DNA of 64,000 nt from Kibdelosporangium aridum (GCF_900176515.1 NZ_FWXV01000012.1:1-64000); one strand, 5' to 3'. Numbered from the stretch's first letter, positions 15,279 to 24,106 are shown. Made by a program: numbers and translations. Notes: generated from the sequence alone by a model not told the origin.

Positions 15279-16462
15279 AGCGCCGGGTAGCTGGCCTCGA
15301 GAGCCGGGTCGCTGTCCTGGTAGGGCGACGCGCCGGTGACGTTGTCGCCGCGGTTGGCGTTCGGACGCGGCTGGCGCGGCGGGTTGTCGCCGTACTTCGC
15401 CTTCACCAGGCTCTGGTGCGTCGGCGCGTCCGGCACCTCCGGGTCACGCTTGGCTTCCAGTTCCTTGCGCAGCACCGGCACGACCTCGCCACCGAGCAGC
15501 TCGAGCTGGTCGAGCACGGTGCCCAGCGGCAGGCCCGCGTGGTCCATCAGCCACAGCTGGCGCTGGTAGTCGCCGAAGTACTCGCGGAAGGTCAGCGTCT
15601 TGTCGATGACCTCCTGCGGGCTGCCCACCGACAGCGGCGTCATCCGCATGAAGTCCTCCATCGTCGGGCCGTGGCCGTAGACCGGGGCCTCGTTGAAGTA
15701 AGGACGGAACTGCTTGACCGCGTCCTGCGAGTTCTTGGCGATGAACGCCTGGCCACCGAGGCCGACGATGGCCTGCTTCTCGGTGCCGTGGCCGTAGTGC
15801 GCGTAGCGCTGCCGGTAGAAGTTGATCAGCCGGATGTAGTGCTCCTTGGGCCAGAAGATGTTGTTGGCGAAGAAGCCGTTGCCGTAGAACGCGGCCTGCT
15901 CGGCGATCTCCGGGGTCCGGATCGAGCCGTGCCAGACGAACGGCGGCACGTCGTCCAGCGGGCGCGGGACCGAGGTGAAGCCCTGCAGCGGCGTGCGGAA
16001 CTTGCCTTCGAAGTCGACCACGTCCTCCCGCCACAACCGGTGCAGCAGGTTGTAGTTCTCCAGCGCCAACGGCAGGCCGTTGCGGATGTCCTGGCCGAAC
16101 CACGGGTACACCGGCGCGGTGTTGCCACGGCCGAGCATCAGGTCGACGCGGCCCTTCGACAGGTGCTGGAGCATCGCGTACTCCTCGGCGATGCGCACCG
16201 GGTCGTTGGTCGTGATCAGCGTGGTCGCGGTGGTCACCACCAGCCGCTTGGTCGTCGCCGCGATGTACGAGAGCAAGGTCGTCGGCGACGACGAGAAGAA
16301 CGGCGGGTTGTGGTGCTCACCGATGGCGAACACATCGAGCCCGACCTCCTCGGTCTTCTGGGCGATCCGCACGATGGCGTCGATCCGCTCCGCCTCGCTC
16401 GGGGTCTCGCCCGACACCGGGTCCCGCGTGATGTCGCTGACCGAGAACACTCCGAACTGCAT
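15275..16462 (-). CDS. LLM-class flavin-dependent monooxygenase (CE1758-like)
   Basis: Bacterial-luciferase-like TIM-barrel enzyme of 395 residues. It has GLDVFAIGEHHNPPFFSSSP, RVDLMLGRGNTAPVYPWFGQ and VWHGSIRTPEIAEQAAFYGN, all typical of the FMNH2-dependent luciferase family. It uses reduced FMN and oxygen to oxidise an unknown organic substrate. The ATG at 16462 has a strong GGAGGAG at good spacing, so the longer open frame is not used. First gene of the operon that also encodes MarR, FMN reductase and a hypothetical protein. The C-terminal 40 residues are a polar, probably disordered tail. Confidence 0.9.
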   Translation of the reverse strand: MQFGVFSVSDITRDPVSGETPSEAERIDAIVRIAQKTEEVGLDVFAIGEHHNPPFFSSSPTTLLSYIAATTKRLVVTTATTLITTNDPVRIAEEYAMLQHLSKGRVDLMLGRGNTAPVYPWFGQDIRNGLPLALENYNLLHRLWREDVVDFEGKFRTPLQGFTSVPRPLDDVPPFVWHGSIRTPEIAEQAAFYGNGFFANNIFWPKEHYIRLINFYRQRYAHYGHGTEKQAIVGLGGQAFIAKNSQDAVKQFRPYFNEAPVYGHGPTMEDFMRMTPLSVGSPQEVIDKTLTFREYFGDYQRQLWLMDHAGLPLGTVLDQLELLGGEVVPVLRKELEAKRDPEVPDAPTHQSLVKAKYGDNPPRQPRPNANRGDNVTGASPYQDSDPALEASYPAL

Positions 16463-16511
16463 GACTCCTCCACATCTTCGCCGCTCCTGGCATCGCCAGC
16501 GCGCCAAGTAT

Positions 16512-16523
16512 ATGCATTTGCAT
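16512..16523. promoter_or_regulatory. Palindrome ATGCATTTGCAT, likely MarR operator
   Basis: ATGCA-TT-TGCAT sits 50 bp upstream of the monooxygenase start in an otherwise GC-rich stretch (TATATGCATTTGCATGCA). MarR operators are typically short AT-rich palindromes of this kind. Assignment to the MarR protein encoded in the operon is inference. Confidence 0.55.
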
Positions 16524-16564
16524 GCAGTTGAACAGGTACTTGCCTCGGCAAATTCCCGCCGTGA

Positions 16565-17446
16565 TCAGCGGCACAGGGGCGTCACATGCTCCATGTGGGA
16601 GAGCTTCTCCGGGTTGCGCACGGCGTAGAGGCCAGTGATCTGGCCGTCGTCGATCCGCAGCGCCACTACGCTGTCCAGCTCGCCGTTCAGCCGGAAGATC
16701 AGCGCTGGATAGCCGTTGACCTGCACCGGCTCCAAGGTCAGCACCGCGCCGACGCGGTCGAGCCCGACGGCCAGCAGCCGCGCGACGCGCTCGGCTCCGA
16801 CAATCGGCCGCAGCACAGCCTGCTTGATACCGCCGCCGTCACCCATCATCACGACGTCAGGCGCGAGGATGTCGAACAGCTGCTGCAAGTCGCCGGTCTC
16901 CAGCGCCCGCTGGAACGCGTCCATCGCGCCTTGGGCGTCCTTGGGGGAAGCGCCCCCGCGCGGGCGGCGCGCGGCGACGTGACCCCGTGCGCGGTGGGCG
17001 ATCTGGCGGACCGCGGCCGTGGTCTTGCCGACGGCTTCGGCGATCTCGTCGTAGTCGAAGTCGAACACGTCACGCAGCACGAACACCGCGCGCTCGGTCG
17101 GTGTGAGCGTTTCGAGGACCAGCATCATCGCCATCGAGACGCTGTCGGCCAACTCGATGTCCTCGGCCACGTCCGGCGAGGTCAGCAACGGCTCAGGCAG
17201 CCAGGGACCGACGTAGGACTCCTTACGGCGACCCAGCGTGCGCAGCCGGGTGAGCGCCTGGCGGGTGGTGATCCGGACCAGGTAGGCGCGATTGTCCCGC
17301 ACGGTGTCCAGATCCACGCCCACCCAGCGCAGCCAGGTCTCCTGCAGGACGTCCTCGGCGTCGGCCGCCGAGCCGAGCATCTCGTAGGCAACCGTGAACA
17401 GCAGGTTGCGATGGGTCACGAAGGCCTCGGTCGCGGGGTCCGGCAT
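16565..17446 (-). CDS. sigJ: ECF sigma factor, ECF41 group (SigJ-like), with C-terminal SnoaL-like domain
   Basis: Alternative sigma factor of 293 residues. Region 2 (HRNLLFTVAYEMLGSAADAE, then EDVLQETWLRW) and region 4 (LTPTERAVFVLRDVFDFDYD, then EIAEAVGKTTAAVRQIAHRA) are clear. They are followed by an NTF2/SnoaL-like extension that in ECF41 proteins replaces an anti-sigma factor. The ECF41 linker motif WLPEP is present; the usual DGGGK/R motif reads DGGGIKQ, with Ile directly after the glycines. Divergent from the carboxymuconolactone decarboxylase-family gene, the classic ECF41 partner. Confidence 0.94.
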   Translation of the reverse strand: MPDPATEAFVTHRNLLFTVAYEMLGSAADAEDVLQETWLRWVGVDLDTVRDNRAYLVRITTRQALTRLRTLGRRKESYVGPWLPEPLLTSPDVAEDIELADSVSMAMMLVLETLTPTERAVFVLRDVFDFDYDEIAEAVGKTTAAVRQIAHRARGHVAARRPRGGASPKDAQGAMDAFQRALETGDLQQLFDILAPDVVMMGDGGGIKQAVLRPIVGAERVARLLAVGLDRVGAVLTLEPVQVNGYPALIFRLNGELDSVVALRIDDGQITGLYAVRNPEKLSHMEHVTPLCR

Positions 17447-17535
17447 GGGCCTGCTCCTCTCTCCTCGCCCACCAGACGCCGGCCGAGCCGGTTTTGTGAC
17501 TCGGCAGCCATGTGGTCCACGTCACTTCACCGGGC

Positions 17536-17562
17536 TGTCACAGGATGCGGGCGGGCGGCATC
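17536..17562 (+). promoter_or_regulatory. Putative ECF41-type promoter
   Basis: TGTCACA (17536-17542) is followed after 16 bp by CATC (17559-17562). The reported ECF41 promoter is TGTCACA-N16-CGTC, so the -35 is exact and the -10 has one mismatch. It points at the carboxymuconolactone decarboxylase-family gene starting at 17631, the expected target of the adjacent sigma factor. Confidence 0.7.
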
Positions 17563-17567
17563 TGGTG

Positions 17568-17604
17568 TTCGACCCAAAACATTCGACCCAAAACATTCGA
17601 CCCA
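17568..17604 (+). repeat. 14-bp tandem repeat, 2.6 copies
   Basis: TTCGACCCAAAACA occurs at 17568-17581 and 17582-17595, followed by a partial copy TTCGACCCA at 17596-17604. It lies in the leader between the putative ECF41 promoter and the start at 17631. It may be a slippage product or a binding site. Confidence 0.85.
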
Positions 17605-17630
17605 GTGCAGCACGAAGTGAGGACGAGATC

Positions 17631-18116
17631 ATGGAAGCTCGATTCAACCTGATGGCCAACGAGCTCGCGGGCAAGTTCGGCAAGCGGTTCGCCAACGCCA
17701 GCACGGTGATCACGCAGTCGCCGCTGCCGAAGCCGACGCAGGAACTGGTGTCGTTGCGCGCCAGCCAGATCAACGGCTGCGGCTTCTGCACCGACATGCA
17801 CACCAAGGACGCGACAGCGGCTGGGGAATCCGCGGTCCGGCTCAATCTGGTCGCCGCGTGGCGCGAGGCGACCGTGTTCACTGAGGCGGAGCGGGCCGCG
17901 CTGGCGTTCACCGAGGAAGGCACCCGGCTCGCCGACACCCACCAGGGCGTGTCGGACGAGACATGGGCCCAGGTGCGCAAGCACTACGACGACGACCAGA
18001 TCGCCGCACTGGTGTGCCTGGTCGGCCTGATCAACGCGGCCAACCGGATGAACGTGATCGCGCGGACCCCGGCGGGTTCCTACGAGCCGGGCATGTTCGA
18101 CAGCTACAAGGACTGA
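17631..18116 (+). CDS. Carboxymuconolactone decarboxylase/AhpD-family protein
   Basis: Protein of 161 residues. INGCGFCTDMHTKDA carries the CxxC pair and downstream His of AhpD-like peroxidase or decarboxylase proteins, in the QELVSLRASQINGC context. Members act as alkylhydroperoxidase-like thiol redox proteins. ECF41 sigma factors are typically found next to a carboxymuconolactone decarboxylase, oxidoreductase or epimerase gene and activate it, which fits this divergent pair. ATG at 17631 with a GAGG-like ribosome site. A perfect bidirectional hairpin follows the stop. Confidence 0.92.
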   Translation: MEARFNLMANELAGKFGKRFANASTVITQSPLPKPTQELVSLRASQINGCGFCTDMHTKDATAAGESAVRLNLVAAWREATVFTEAERAALAFTEEGTRLADTHQGVSDETWAQVRKHYDDDQIAALVCLVGLINAANRMNVIARTPAGSYEPGMFDSYKD

Positions 18117-18123
18117 AAACCGA

Positions 18124-18153
18124 GAATGCCCGGGGACTTTTCCCCGGGCATTC
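18124..18153. terminator. Bidirectional terminator
   Basis: GAATGCCCGGGGA (18124-18136) and TCCCCGGGCATTC (18141-18153) form a perfect 13-bp stem with a CTTT loop. It lies between the convergent AhpD-like gene and the small gene at 18166 and can stop transcription from both sides. Confidence 0.85.
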
Positions 18154-18165
18154 TTCATCGCCTGT

Positions 18166-18390
18166 TCACTTGGCGGCGGCGTCGATTTCGGTGAGCGCCG
18201 CGGCGAGCCGGAAGTACTTGTTGGTGCCGAGGTCGCGCACGGTCTTGATGCCGAAGGCCGCGTCCAGCTTCTCCGCATCACCTTCACTCACGCCGGACAG
18301 TGCGGCGACGGGCGCGTCCAGCACCTCCGCGACGCTCTTGTCCTCGTACGCCTTGTCGAGCTGCTTCGCCAGGTCGGCGGAGACTGCCAT
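18166..18390 (-). CDS. Small helical protein, function unknown
   Basis: Protein of 74 residues starting MAVSADLAKQLDKAYEDKSV. It is almost wholly alpha-helical, with a segment VSEGDAEKLDAAFGIKTVRD that resembles helix-hairpin-helix (DNA-binding or structural) modules. The downstream of two in-frame ATG codons is taken as the start. Flanked by a terminator on its 3' side. I recognise no named family. Confidence 0.65.
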   Translation of the reverse strand: MAVSADLAKQLDKAYEDKSVAEVLDAPVAALSGVSEGDAEKLDAAFGIKTVRDLGTNKYFRLAAALTEIDAAAK

Positions 18391-18471
18391 GGTCATGCTC
18401 CTATCAGTGGGGACCGTCGAGCAGAACGAGGCAATCCTACCGACCCTCCACTGTGGACTATCGCGTGCCGG

Positions 18472-20088
18472 TCAGTCCGTGATGAACCACTGCCCGTTCA
18501 TGAACGTCAGCGTGTAGTCGCCGAGGTTGGACGACGTGAACTTGACGCTGCCCGCACGGATGGCTTTCGCGGGCACCTCGACCGTTCCCGGCTTCTCGGT
18601 CACCTGGCTCGGGTCCACTGTGGCAGTCTGCAGGGCCTTCTTCTGCGCGGGCGAGATCATCCCGAACATCACCGGCATCGTCTGCCTGCACGTGCCGAAG
18701 CCCTGCTGCTCGGCTTTCTTGGCGCCGGGTCCGGCGATCTCACAGACAGTGTCGAGGTCCTCGTTGCCCACCGCGTGCAGGTATTGCTCGAAGCGTTCCA
18801 ACGCGCCGGCTTTGGTGTCGTCAGCCTGGGTTCGCTTGTACAGCTTCGCCGTCATCTTGAAGGAACCGCTGCGGTAGTTCGCTTTCAGCGCGTCACCGTC
18901 ACGGGTCAGCGTGACAGTTCCTTCCGTGACACAGTTCCCGGCTGCCTTGCCTGTGATCTGCTCGTGCAACTCGGCGTACTGGTCGGTCGCGGCCGTGACC
19001 GACCACGTGCCGTCGCATTCCAGCTTCGGGTTCGGCTCGGTCCACGTCGTGCGGTAGCGGACCGTGCTCTTGTCCTTCGCCAGGCTGACGCGCATGTGAT
19101 ACGGCGTCGCCGCGGGCTTCTGGGTCGCCGGTTCCTTCGTCTCCCACCGCCCTTCGAAGGCCTGCGGGAGCTGCGCGGTGATCGTGGACTTCGACTCGTC
19201 ACACGGCTCGTCGGTGAACACGTTGAGCGTCCGCTGGGGGTACGGGCCAATGGGGCCGTCGAACCCGGGAACAGGCACCCAGCTCTGGTCACCCCACCAG
19301 CCGCGATACCCGAACCACGGTTCCTCGCCGACTGGGCGCAGCCGTTCCCACGTGTTCCACTGAGTCCCCGCGGACCGCTTGTCCAGCGCGATGTTGGCGG
19401 TGTTCGGGTAGGACGCGTGCGACCCCTTGGCCGAGTAGATCTGGGGGTGGTCGCCGGTCTTGGCCAGCTGCTGGTCCTGCCACGGCATGACACACGGTGG
19501 ACGGCCGTGTCCGTAGAAGGTCACAGCCTTCGGTTTGTCCCCGTCGACGTGCACCGCGATCCGCTCCCAGTCCCCGTCGTGCACGTTGAGAGCGCTGTTG
19601 TGGCCGTAGAAGAACCAGTACACGTAGGCCGCCTTGCCTTCGTGCTCGTGGTACTCCCAGTACGCGGGCGCGGACGCGCCCTCGCCTTTGCGCGCGTCGT
19701 TGTTGGGCCGCAGGTAGAACCCGGTGCGCTCGGGGAACTTCGCATCGGTCACCGACATGGACTCGGTCATCGAGCACCCGCCGGACTTGTAGACGTCCGG
19801 GCCCTTGCCCAGCCGCCGCGGCTCGACCCGGTCGGCGACCCCAGCGTCTTCGCAGTACGCGTCGTTGGCGAACCACAGCGAGGACTTCTGCGCGTAGGTC
19901 GTGGCGTCCATCGGCAGGTTCGATTCACCCTGGGCCAGGAACACCAGCGGCGCGAAGCGCTCGGCCATGGCGGGGTCGGCTTTGTCGGGCTGAGCCGTGG
20001 TCTGCACCTTGGGGGTCTGTTCAGGTTCGTCGTCACAGCCCGCCAAAAGCCCAGCGACCAGCACGAACAGCACAACCCACACCCGCAT
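18472..20088 (-). CDS. Lipoprotein with Vps62-like domain
   Basis: Protein of 538 residues with lipobox LLAGC at 14-18. The N-terminal 300 residues contain RFAPLVFLAQGES, YWFFYGHNSALNVHDGDWE and GSHASYPNTANI, which match the Vps62/DUF946 pattern found in eukaryotic and bacterial proteins of unknown function. The C-terminal 200 residues look like two small beta domains, ending with a segment reminiscent of DUF4878-like lipoprotein tails (YLHAVGNEDLDTVCEIAG, then LTFMNGQWFIT). Anchored outside the membrane. No partner gene is evident. Confidence 0.75.
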   Translation of the reverse strand: MRVWVVLFVLVAGLLAGCDDEPEQTPKVQTTAQPDKADPAMAERFAPLVFLAQGESNLPMDATTYAQKSSLWFANDAYCEDAGVADRVEPRRLGKGPDVYKSGGCSMTESMSVTDAKFPERTGFYLRPNNDARKGEGASAPAYWEYHEHEGKAAYVYWFFYGHNSALNVHDGDWERIAVHVDGDKPKAVTFYGHGRPPCVMPWQDQQLAKTGDHPQIYSAKGSHASYPNTANIALDKRSAGTQWNTWERLRPVGEEPWFGYRGWWGDQSWVPVPGFDGPIGPYPQRTLNVFTDEPCDESKSTITAQLPQAFEGRWETKEPATQKPAATPYHMRVSLAKDKSTVRYRTTWTEPNPKLECDGTWSVTAATDQYAELHEQITGKAAGNCVTEGTVTLTRDGDALKANYRSGSFKMTAKLYKRTQADDTKAGALERFEQYLHAVGNEDLDTVCEIAGPGAKKAEQQGFGTCRQTMPVMFGMISPAQKKALQTATVDPSQVTEKPGTVEVPAKAIRAGSVKFTSSNLGDYTLTFMNGQWFITD

Positions 20089-20170
20089 CGAGCAGCCTCC
20101 TCCGCCACAGTGGACGGTTCATTGCACCCGACGGGTCTTGCGGTTTTCTTCTCCCGGCTAATCTGCGGGG

Positions 20171-21286
20171 GTGGCCTGGATCACCTTGCGGCAGTTCGCC
20201 TGGACCGAACGGCCCGGGTACGTCGATCCGTACCCCGAGGTGGACGGCATCCACCGGGTCGCGGCGGACCGTCTGCTGCCCATCGATCTGAGCTACGCGA
20301 TCAGCGTGAACGCCCTTGCGGTGCCCGCGAGCGGCCCGGTCAGATACGAAACCCGTCAGCACGAGCTCCGCCTGGTGCTGTGCTACCTGGACGGCAATCC
20401 CCTACGACTGCGTGACGAGCCGTTCAGGGCCAGCGCCGCGCACATCCGCAGGTTCGTGAGCGAGTCCATCGGCCTCGGCATGCTCACGGCGACCGTGCAG
20501 GCCGCGTACCAATGGCAGGACCCGGCCGCCCATATCGACGCCTTGCCGACAGCACTCGCCGGGCAGGTCAGCGCCACTAAGAACCGCCCTGACCTGCTGT
20601 TCGACCGGCCCGGCCTGACCTTGGCCGGTGAGGCACGCGGCCGCTCCGAAGCGCCGCCGACGCGCGTGACTGCACAGCAACGTGACCGCCTGAACAGCCT
20701 GCTGCCATGGTCACATCACCACGGCACGCACCCGCTGGCCATGTCGTGGGCGTACGCGACCGGCCTGGGCATGACCGTCGACCTGTTCACGAGGTCAGGG
20801 CGGTTGCCCGGGATGCTGGGGCCGATCGGTCAGCCACTGCCGTCGCCCATGCCAACCCAGACGGATCTGTTCGATCAGGACCAACTCGACGCACCGGCGC
20901 GGCAACCCGAACCACCACCCGTCACCCCAGCGCGCCGCGGCGGCACCAGGGACCTCGACCGCAGCTCGGCCCGTGAACTCACCCTCAGGATCTCTCAACG
21001 CGTCGGCGACATCGCCGACCAGCTGTACGCAACCGCGCCCGACCCAGACATCCGCGTCGGCGGGCAACGCATGCGCGGCACCTGGGCCGCTCTCGACCTG
21101 CTCGGCACGTCTACAGGCTCGTTCTTGCTCGGCGTGCTCGAAGGCCCGATCTCAACCGAGATCAACGCACGGCTGCGTCCTTCCAGCCAGTTCGAGGACG
21201 ACGGCGTATCCGCTCACGTCTCCGGCCGCCTGGTCATCGCCATCACCAAGGAACACGGTCAGCCCTGGTACCTCGTCGCCGACTGA
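20171..21286 (+). CDS. Protein of unknown function with possible nuclease-like segment
   Basis: Soluble protein of 371 residues from a GTG at 20171, with a proline-rich linker around 215-260. PDLLFDRPGLTLAGEARGRS at about 137-156 has a PD...(D/E)xK-like arrangement (PD, then GEAR in place of ExK) reminiscent of restriction-endonuclease-fold proteins, but the Lys is replaced and the match is weak. The rest matches no family I know. Not obviously linked to its neighbours; divergent from the Vps62-like lipoprotein gene across 82 bp. Confidence 0.6.
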   Translation: MAWITLRQFAWTERPGYVDPYPEVDGIHRVAADRLLPIDLSYAISVNALAVPASGPVRYETRQHELRLVLCYLDGNPLRLRDEPFRASAAHIRRFVSESIGLGMLTATVQAAYQWQDPAAHIDALPTALAGQVSATKNRPDLLFDRPGLTLAGEARGRSEAPPTRVTAQQRDRLNSLLPWSHHHGTHPLAMSWAYATGLGMTVDLFTRSGRLPGMLGPIGQPLPSPMPTQTDLFDQDQLDAPARQPEPPPVTPARRGGTRDLDRSSARELTLRISQRVGDIADQLYATAPDPDIRVGGQRMRGTWAALDLLGTSTGSFLLGVLEGPISTEINARLRPSSQFEDDGVSAHVSGRLVIAITKEHGQPWYLVAD

Positions 21287-21619
21287 GGCCCACGGTCCGT
21301 ACCACGGTGGGGCGATTCCAACTGCGGGGCCACCTTCGCGGGCTGCGTGCACAAGTGCTCTCCTTGGAAATAAAAGGAATCTCCACGCTGTCCTCAGTGG
21401 AGCGGCGATGTCGAGGCCGAAATGCGCACGATGAACCGCACTCCGCCCGATTGTGCGCTCTTCACGCGCCAAGATGCCGTTGGCGCGCCCGATGGGCACA
21501 GTCATTGCCAGGTGGACCGCGATTTCCAGCCCGCTGTGTCCTCCTCTTTGGACCAGGGTGGTTTAGCCCGGCCGGGCAGTGGGCACCTTCCGGTGTCATT
21601 GTTCGACCGGGGGAGGGCC
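21287..21619. other. Intergenic region ahead of betaine/choline transporter
   Basis: 333 bp with no gene I can support. It holds a perfect 12-bp palindrome GCCCGGCCGGGC at 21566-21577, about 45 bp before the first permease gene, which could be an operator. No clear promoter hexamers, riboswitch or terminator were found. Open frames through it are compositional. Confidence 0.5.
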
Positions 21620-22270
21620 GTGAGCTTCTGGGACTTCGTGCAGGACCGCTGGAGCAGGCTGCTCAGTGAATCACTGCTGCACGTCAGCGCGGTCATCCAG
21701 TGCACCATCCTGGCCGCATTGGTCGGCGTCACCGTCGGGATCGCCGTGTACCGCAGCCCGGCCGGTTCGACCATCGCGACCGCTCTCACCAGCGCGATCC
21801 TCACCATTCCGTCGTTCGCGCTGCTGGGCCTGCTGATTCCCGTCCTCGGGCTCGGCGCGCCGCCGACCGTCGCCGCTCTGGTCCTCTACGGACTGTTGCC
21901 CATCGTGCGCAACACCATTGTCGGGCTGGCCGGTGTGGACGGTGCGATCACCGACGCCGCCCGTGGCATCGGGATGAATCGGTTCGGTGTGCTCACGCGG
22001 ATCGAACTGCGGCTGGCGTGGCCGGCCATTCTCGCGGGCATGCGTGTGTCCACGCAGATGCTGATGGGGATCGCCGCGATCGCGGCCTATGCCCGTGGAC
22101 CCGGGCTCGGTGTGGAGATCTTCGCCGGGCTGACCAGAGCGGGCAGTGCCAACGCCACCAACCAGGCGATCGCGGGCACGGTCGGCATCGTGATCCTCGC
22201 ACTGGTGCTGGACGGCATCTTCGTGCTGATCGGCCGCTACACGACTGCAAGGGGGATCCGTGGCCAGTGA
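21620..22270 (+). CDS. Choline/glycine-betaine ABC transporter permease (first)
   Basis: BPD_transp_1-type permease of 216 residues with about five or six helices and the EAA-like loop GLAGVDGAITDAARGIGMNR. The GTG at 21620 follows GGGAGGG and gives a start MSFWDFVQDR typical of OpuCB/OpuCD-like proteins. The longer upstream frame lacks these properties and is rejected. First of four genes in the order permease, ATPase, permease, binding protein. The overlap with the ATPase gene is 11 bp. Confidence 0.9.
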   Translation: MSFWDFVQDRWSRLLSESLLHVSAVIQCTILAALVGVTVGIAVYRSPAGSTIATALTSAILTIPSFALLGLLIPVLGLGAPPTVAALVLYGLLPIVRNTIVGLAGVDGAITDAARGIGMNRFGVLTRIELRLAWPAILAGMRVSTQMLMGIAAIAAYARGPGLGVEIFAGLTRAGSANATNQAIAGTVGIVILALVLDGIFVLIGRYTTARGIRGQ

Positions 22271-23357
22271 GATCCAGTTGACCGAGGTGACCAAGCGCTA
22301 CGGCCGCCGCCCACCCGCGGTCGACGCCTTCTCGATCACCATCCCCGCGGGGGAGATCGTGGTCTTCGTCGGGCCGTCCGGCTGCGGCAAGACCACCACC
22401 ATGCGCATGATCAACCGGCTGATCGAGCCCACGTCCGGCCGGATCACCATCGGCGGCGAGGACACGTCCACCCTCGACCCGGACAAGCTGCGGCGCACCA
22501 TCGGTTACGCCATCCAGCAAGCCGGGTTGTTCCCGCACATGACGGTCGCCCAGAACGTCAGTGTCGTGCCGGGCCTGCTGGGCTGGGACCGCAAGAAGAT
22601 CACCGGCCGCGTCGAGGAGATGCTCGATCTCGTCGGGCTCGACCCGGCCGAGTTCCGTGACCGCTACCCGCGTGAGCTGTCCGGTGGGCAGCAGCAACGA
22701 GTCGGTGTGGCGCGGGCGTTGGCCGCCGATCCCCCGGTTCTGCTGATGGACGAGCCGTTCGGCGCGGTCGACCCGATCACCCGGGGCAACCTGCAGGACG
22801 AACTGATGCGGCTGCAGGCCGAGCTGCGCAAGACAATCGTGTTCGTCACGCACGACTTCGACGAAGCGGTCAAGCTCGGCGACCGGATCGCCGTACTCGG
22901 CAACCAGTCCAAGATCCTGCAGTACGACACACCCGAGGCAGTGCTGGCAAACCCGGCCGACGACACGGTCGCGGGATTTGTCGGGGCAGGCGCGTCGCTG
23001 AAGCAGTTGACGTTGCGGCGAGTCCGGGATGTCGAGCTGACCCAAGCCCATGTCATCGTGTCCACTCAGGACGAACCTGGCGAGATCCGGCGCCGCCTGC
23101 GGGAGGCGGGCAAGAGTTTCGCGCTGGTCCTGGATCCGCGCCGACGCCCGGTTGCGTGGGTGCACGTGCGTGAACCGCAAGTGCGGCGGCCGATCCGGGA
23201 CATGGTGTCGAACGAGTCGACTCTGCAGGACGCTTTGGAAGCGATCCTGACCGAGGGCGGCAATGCTGTGGTCACCGGAGGACGCGGCGAGTACGTGGGG
23301 CTGGTGGAGATCGACACCGTCATGGCGGCCGTTCGCGAACTGCGGGAGACGGTGTGA
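22260..23357 (+). CDS. Choline/glycine-betaine ABC transporter ATPase with CBS domain
   Basis: Protein of 365 residues. The ABC part has Walker A GPSGCGKTT, Q-loop AIQQAGLFPHMTVAQNVSVV, signature LSGGQQQRVGVARAL and Walker B VLLMDEPFGAVDPITR, the last being the ProV/OpuA-type continuation. The C-terminal 110 residues form CBS repeats, which in OpuA-type transporters sense ionic strength and gate activity. Supports osmoprotectant uptake. The GTG at 22260 overlaps the first permease gene. Confidence 0.93.
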   Translation: MASEIQLTEVTKRYGRRPPAVDAFSITIPAGEIVVFVGPSGCGKTTTMRMINRLIEPTSGRITIGGEDTSTLDPDKLRRTIGYAIQQAGLFPHMTVAQNVSVVPGLLGWDRKKITGRVEEMLDLVGLDPAEFRDRYPRELSGGQQQRVGVARALAADPPVLLMDEPFGAVDPITRGNLQDELMRLQAELRKTIVFVTHDFDEAVKLGDRIAVLGNQSKILQYDTPEAVLANPADDTVAGFVGAGASLKQLTLRRVRDVELTQAHVIVSTQDEPGEIRRRLREAGKSFALVLDPRRRPVAWVHVREPQVRRPIRDMVSNESTLQDALEAILTEGGNAVVTGGRGEYVGLVEIDTVMAAVRELRETV

Positions 23358-24106
23358 CAGCCGCGGTGGAGACCAAGCGGGCGACCGTCATGCGGATGTT
23401 CGCCCAGCCGATCGCGGTCGTCGTGCTGGTCACGGCCGTACTCGCGTGGGCGTTCACGCGGGACCTGGACGCGATCGAACGGCAGAACATCAACGGACCG
23501 GTCCTGCTGGACGCGGTATGGGACCACCTGGTCATCAGCTTTGTCGTGACAGCGCTGGTGATAGTCATCGCGGTGCCGCTCGGGATCGTGCTGACCAGGC
23601 AGTGGGCTCGTCCCGCGGCACCGGTGTTCCTAGGGATCGCCACCATCGGGCAGGCTTCGCCGTCGATCGGCATTCTCGTGCTGTTCTTCCTGCTGTCCGG
23701 GTGGGAAGGCCTGTGGGCGGCGGTCATCCCGATCACGTTCTACTCGCTGCTTCCGGTGCTGCGCAACACAATGGTCGGTCTGCAGCAGGTCGACAGCGCG
23801 TTGGTCGACGCGGGCAGGGGCATCGGGATGTCCGCGTTCGCGGTCCTCCGCAGAATCGAGTTGCCGCTGGCGATTCCGCTCATCCTCGCTGGTGCACGGA
23901 CATCACTTGTGCACGCGGTCGGTGTGGCGACGCTCGCGGTGTTCGTCAACGGCGGCGGGCTCGGGCTGCTGATCGACACCGGATACAAGCTGTCGCGGCT
24001 CACGGTGCTCATCACCGGCGCTGTCCTGGCCGTCGCACTGGCGTTGCTGGTGGACTGGCTCGGCACGGTCGCGGAGAGGTACCTCGGACCGAAGGGGTTG
24101 CGGTGA
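23354..24106 (+). CDS. Choline/glycine-betaine ABC transporter permease (second)
   Basis: Permease of 250 residues, homologous to the first one. It has the coupling loop GLQQVDSALVDAGRGIGMSA and about six helices. Starts at GTG 23354, overlapping the ATPase gene stop by 4 bp (GTGA). Two distinct permeases make a heterodimeric channel, as in OpuC/OpuB systems. The stop overlaps the binding-protein start by 4 bp. Confidence 0.92.
   Translation: MTAAVETKRATVMRMFAQPIAVVVLVTAVLAWAFTRDLDAIERQNINGPVLLDAVWDHLVISFVVTALVIVIAVPLGIVLTRQWARPAAPVFLGIATIGQASPSIGILVLFFLLSGWEGLWAAVIPITFYSLLPVLRNTMVGLQQVDSALVDAGRGIGMSAFAVLRRIELPLAIPLILAGARTSLVHAVGVATLAVFVNGGGLGLLIDTGYKLSRLTVLITGAVLAVALALLVDWLGTVAERYLGPKGLR

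Noticed and set aside
17568..17604. CRISPR-like repeat
   Set aside because: Repeats are tandem without spacers and only 14 bp; no cas genes.
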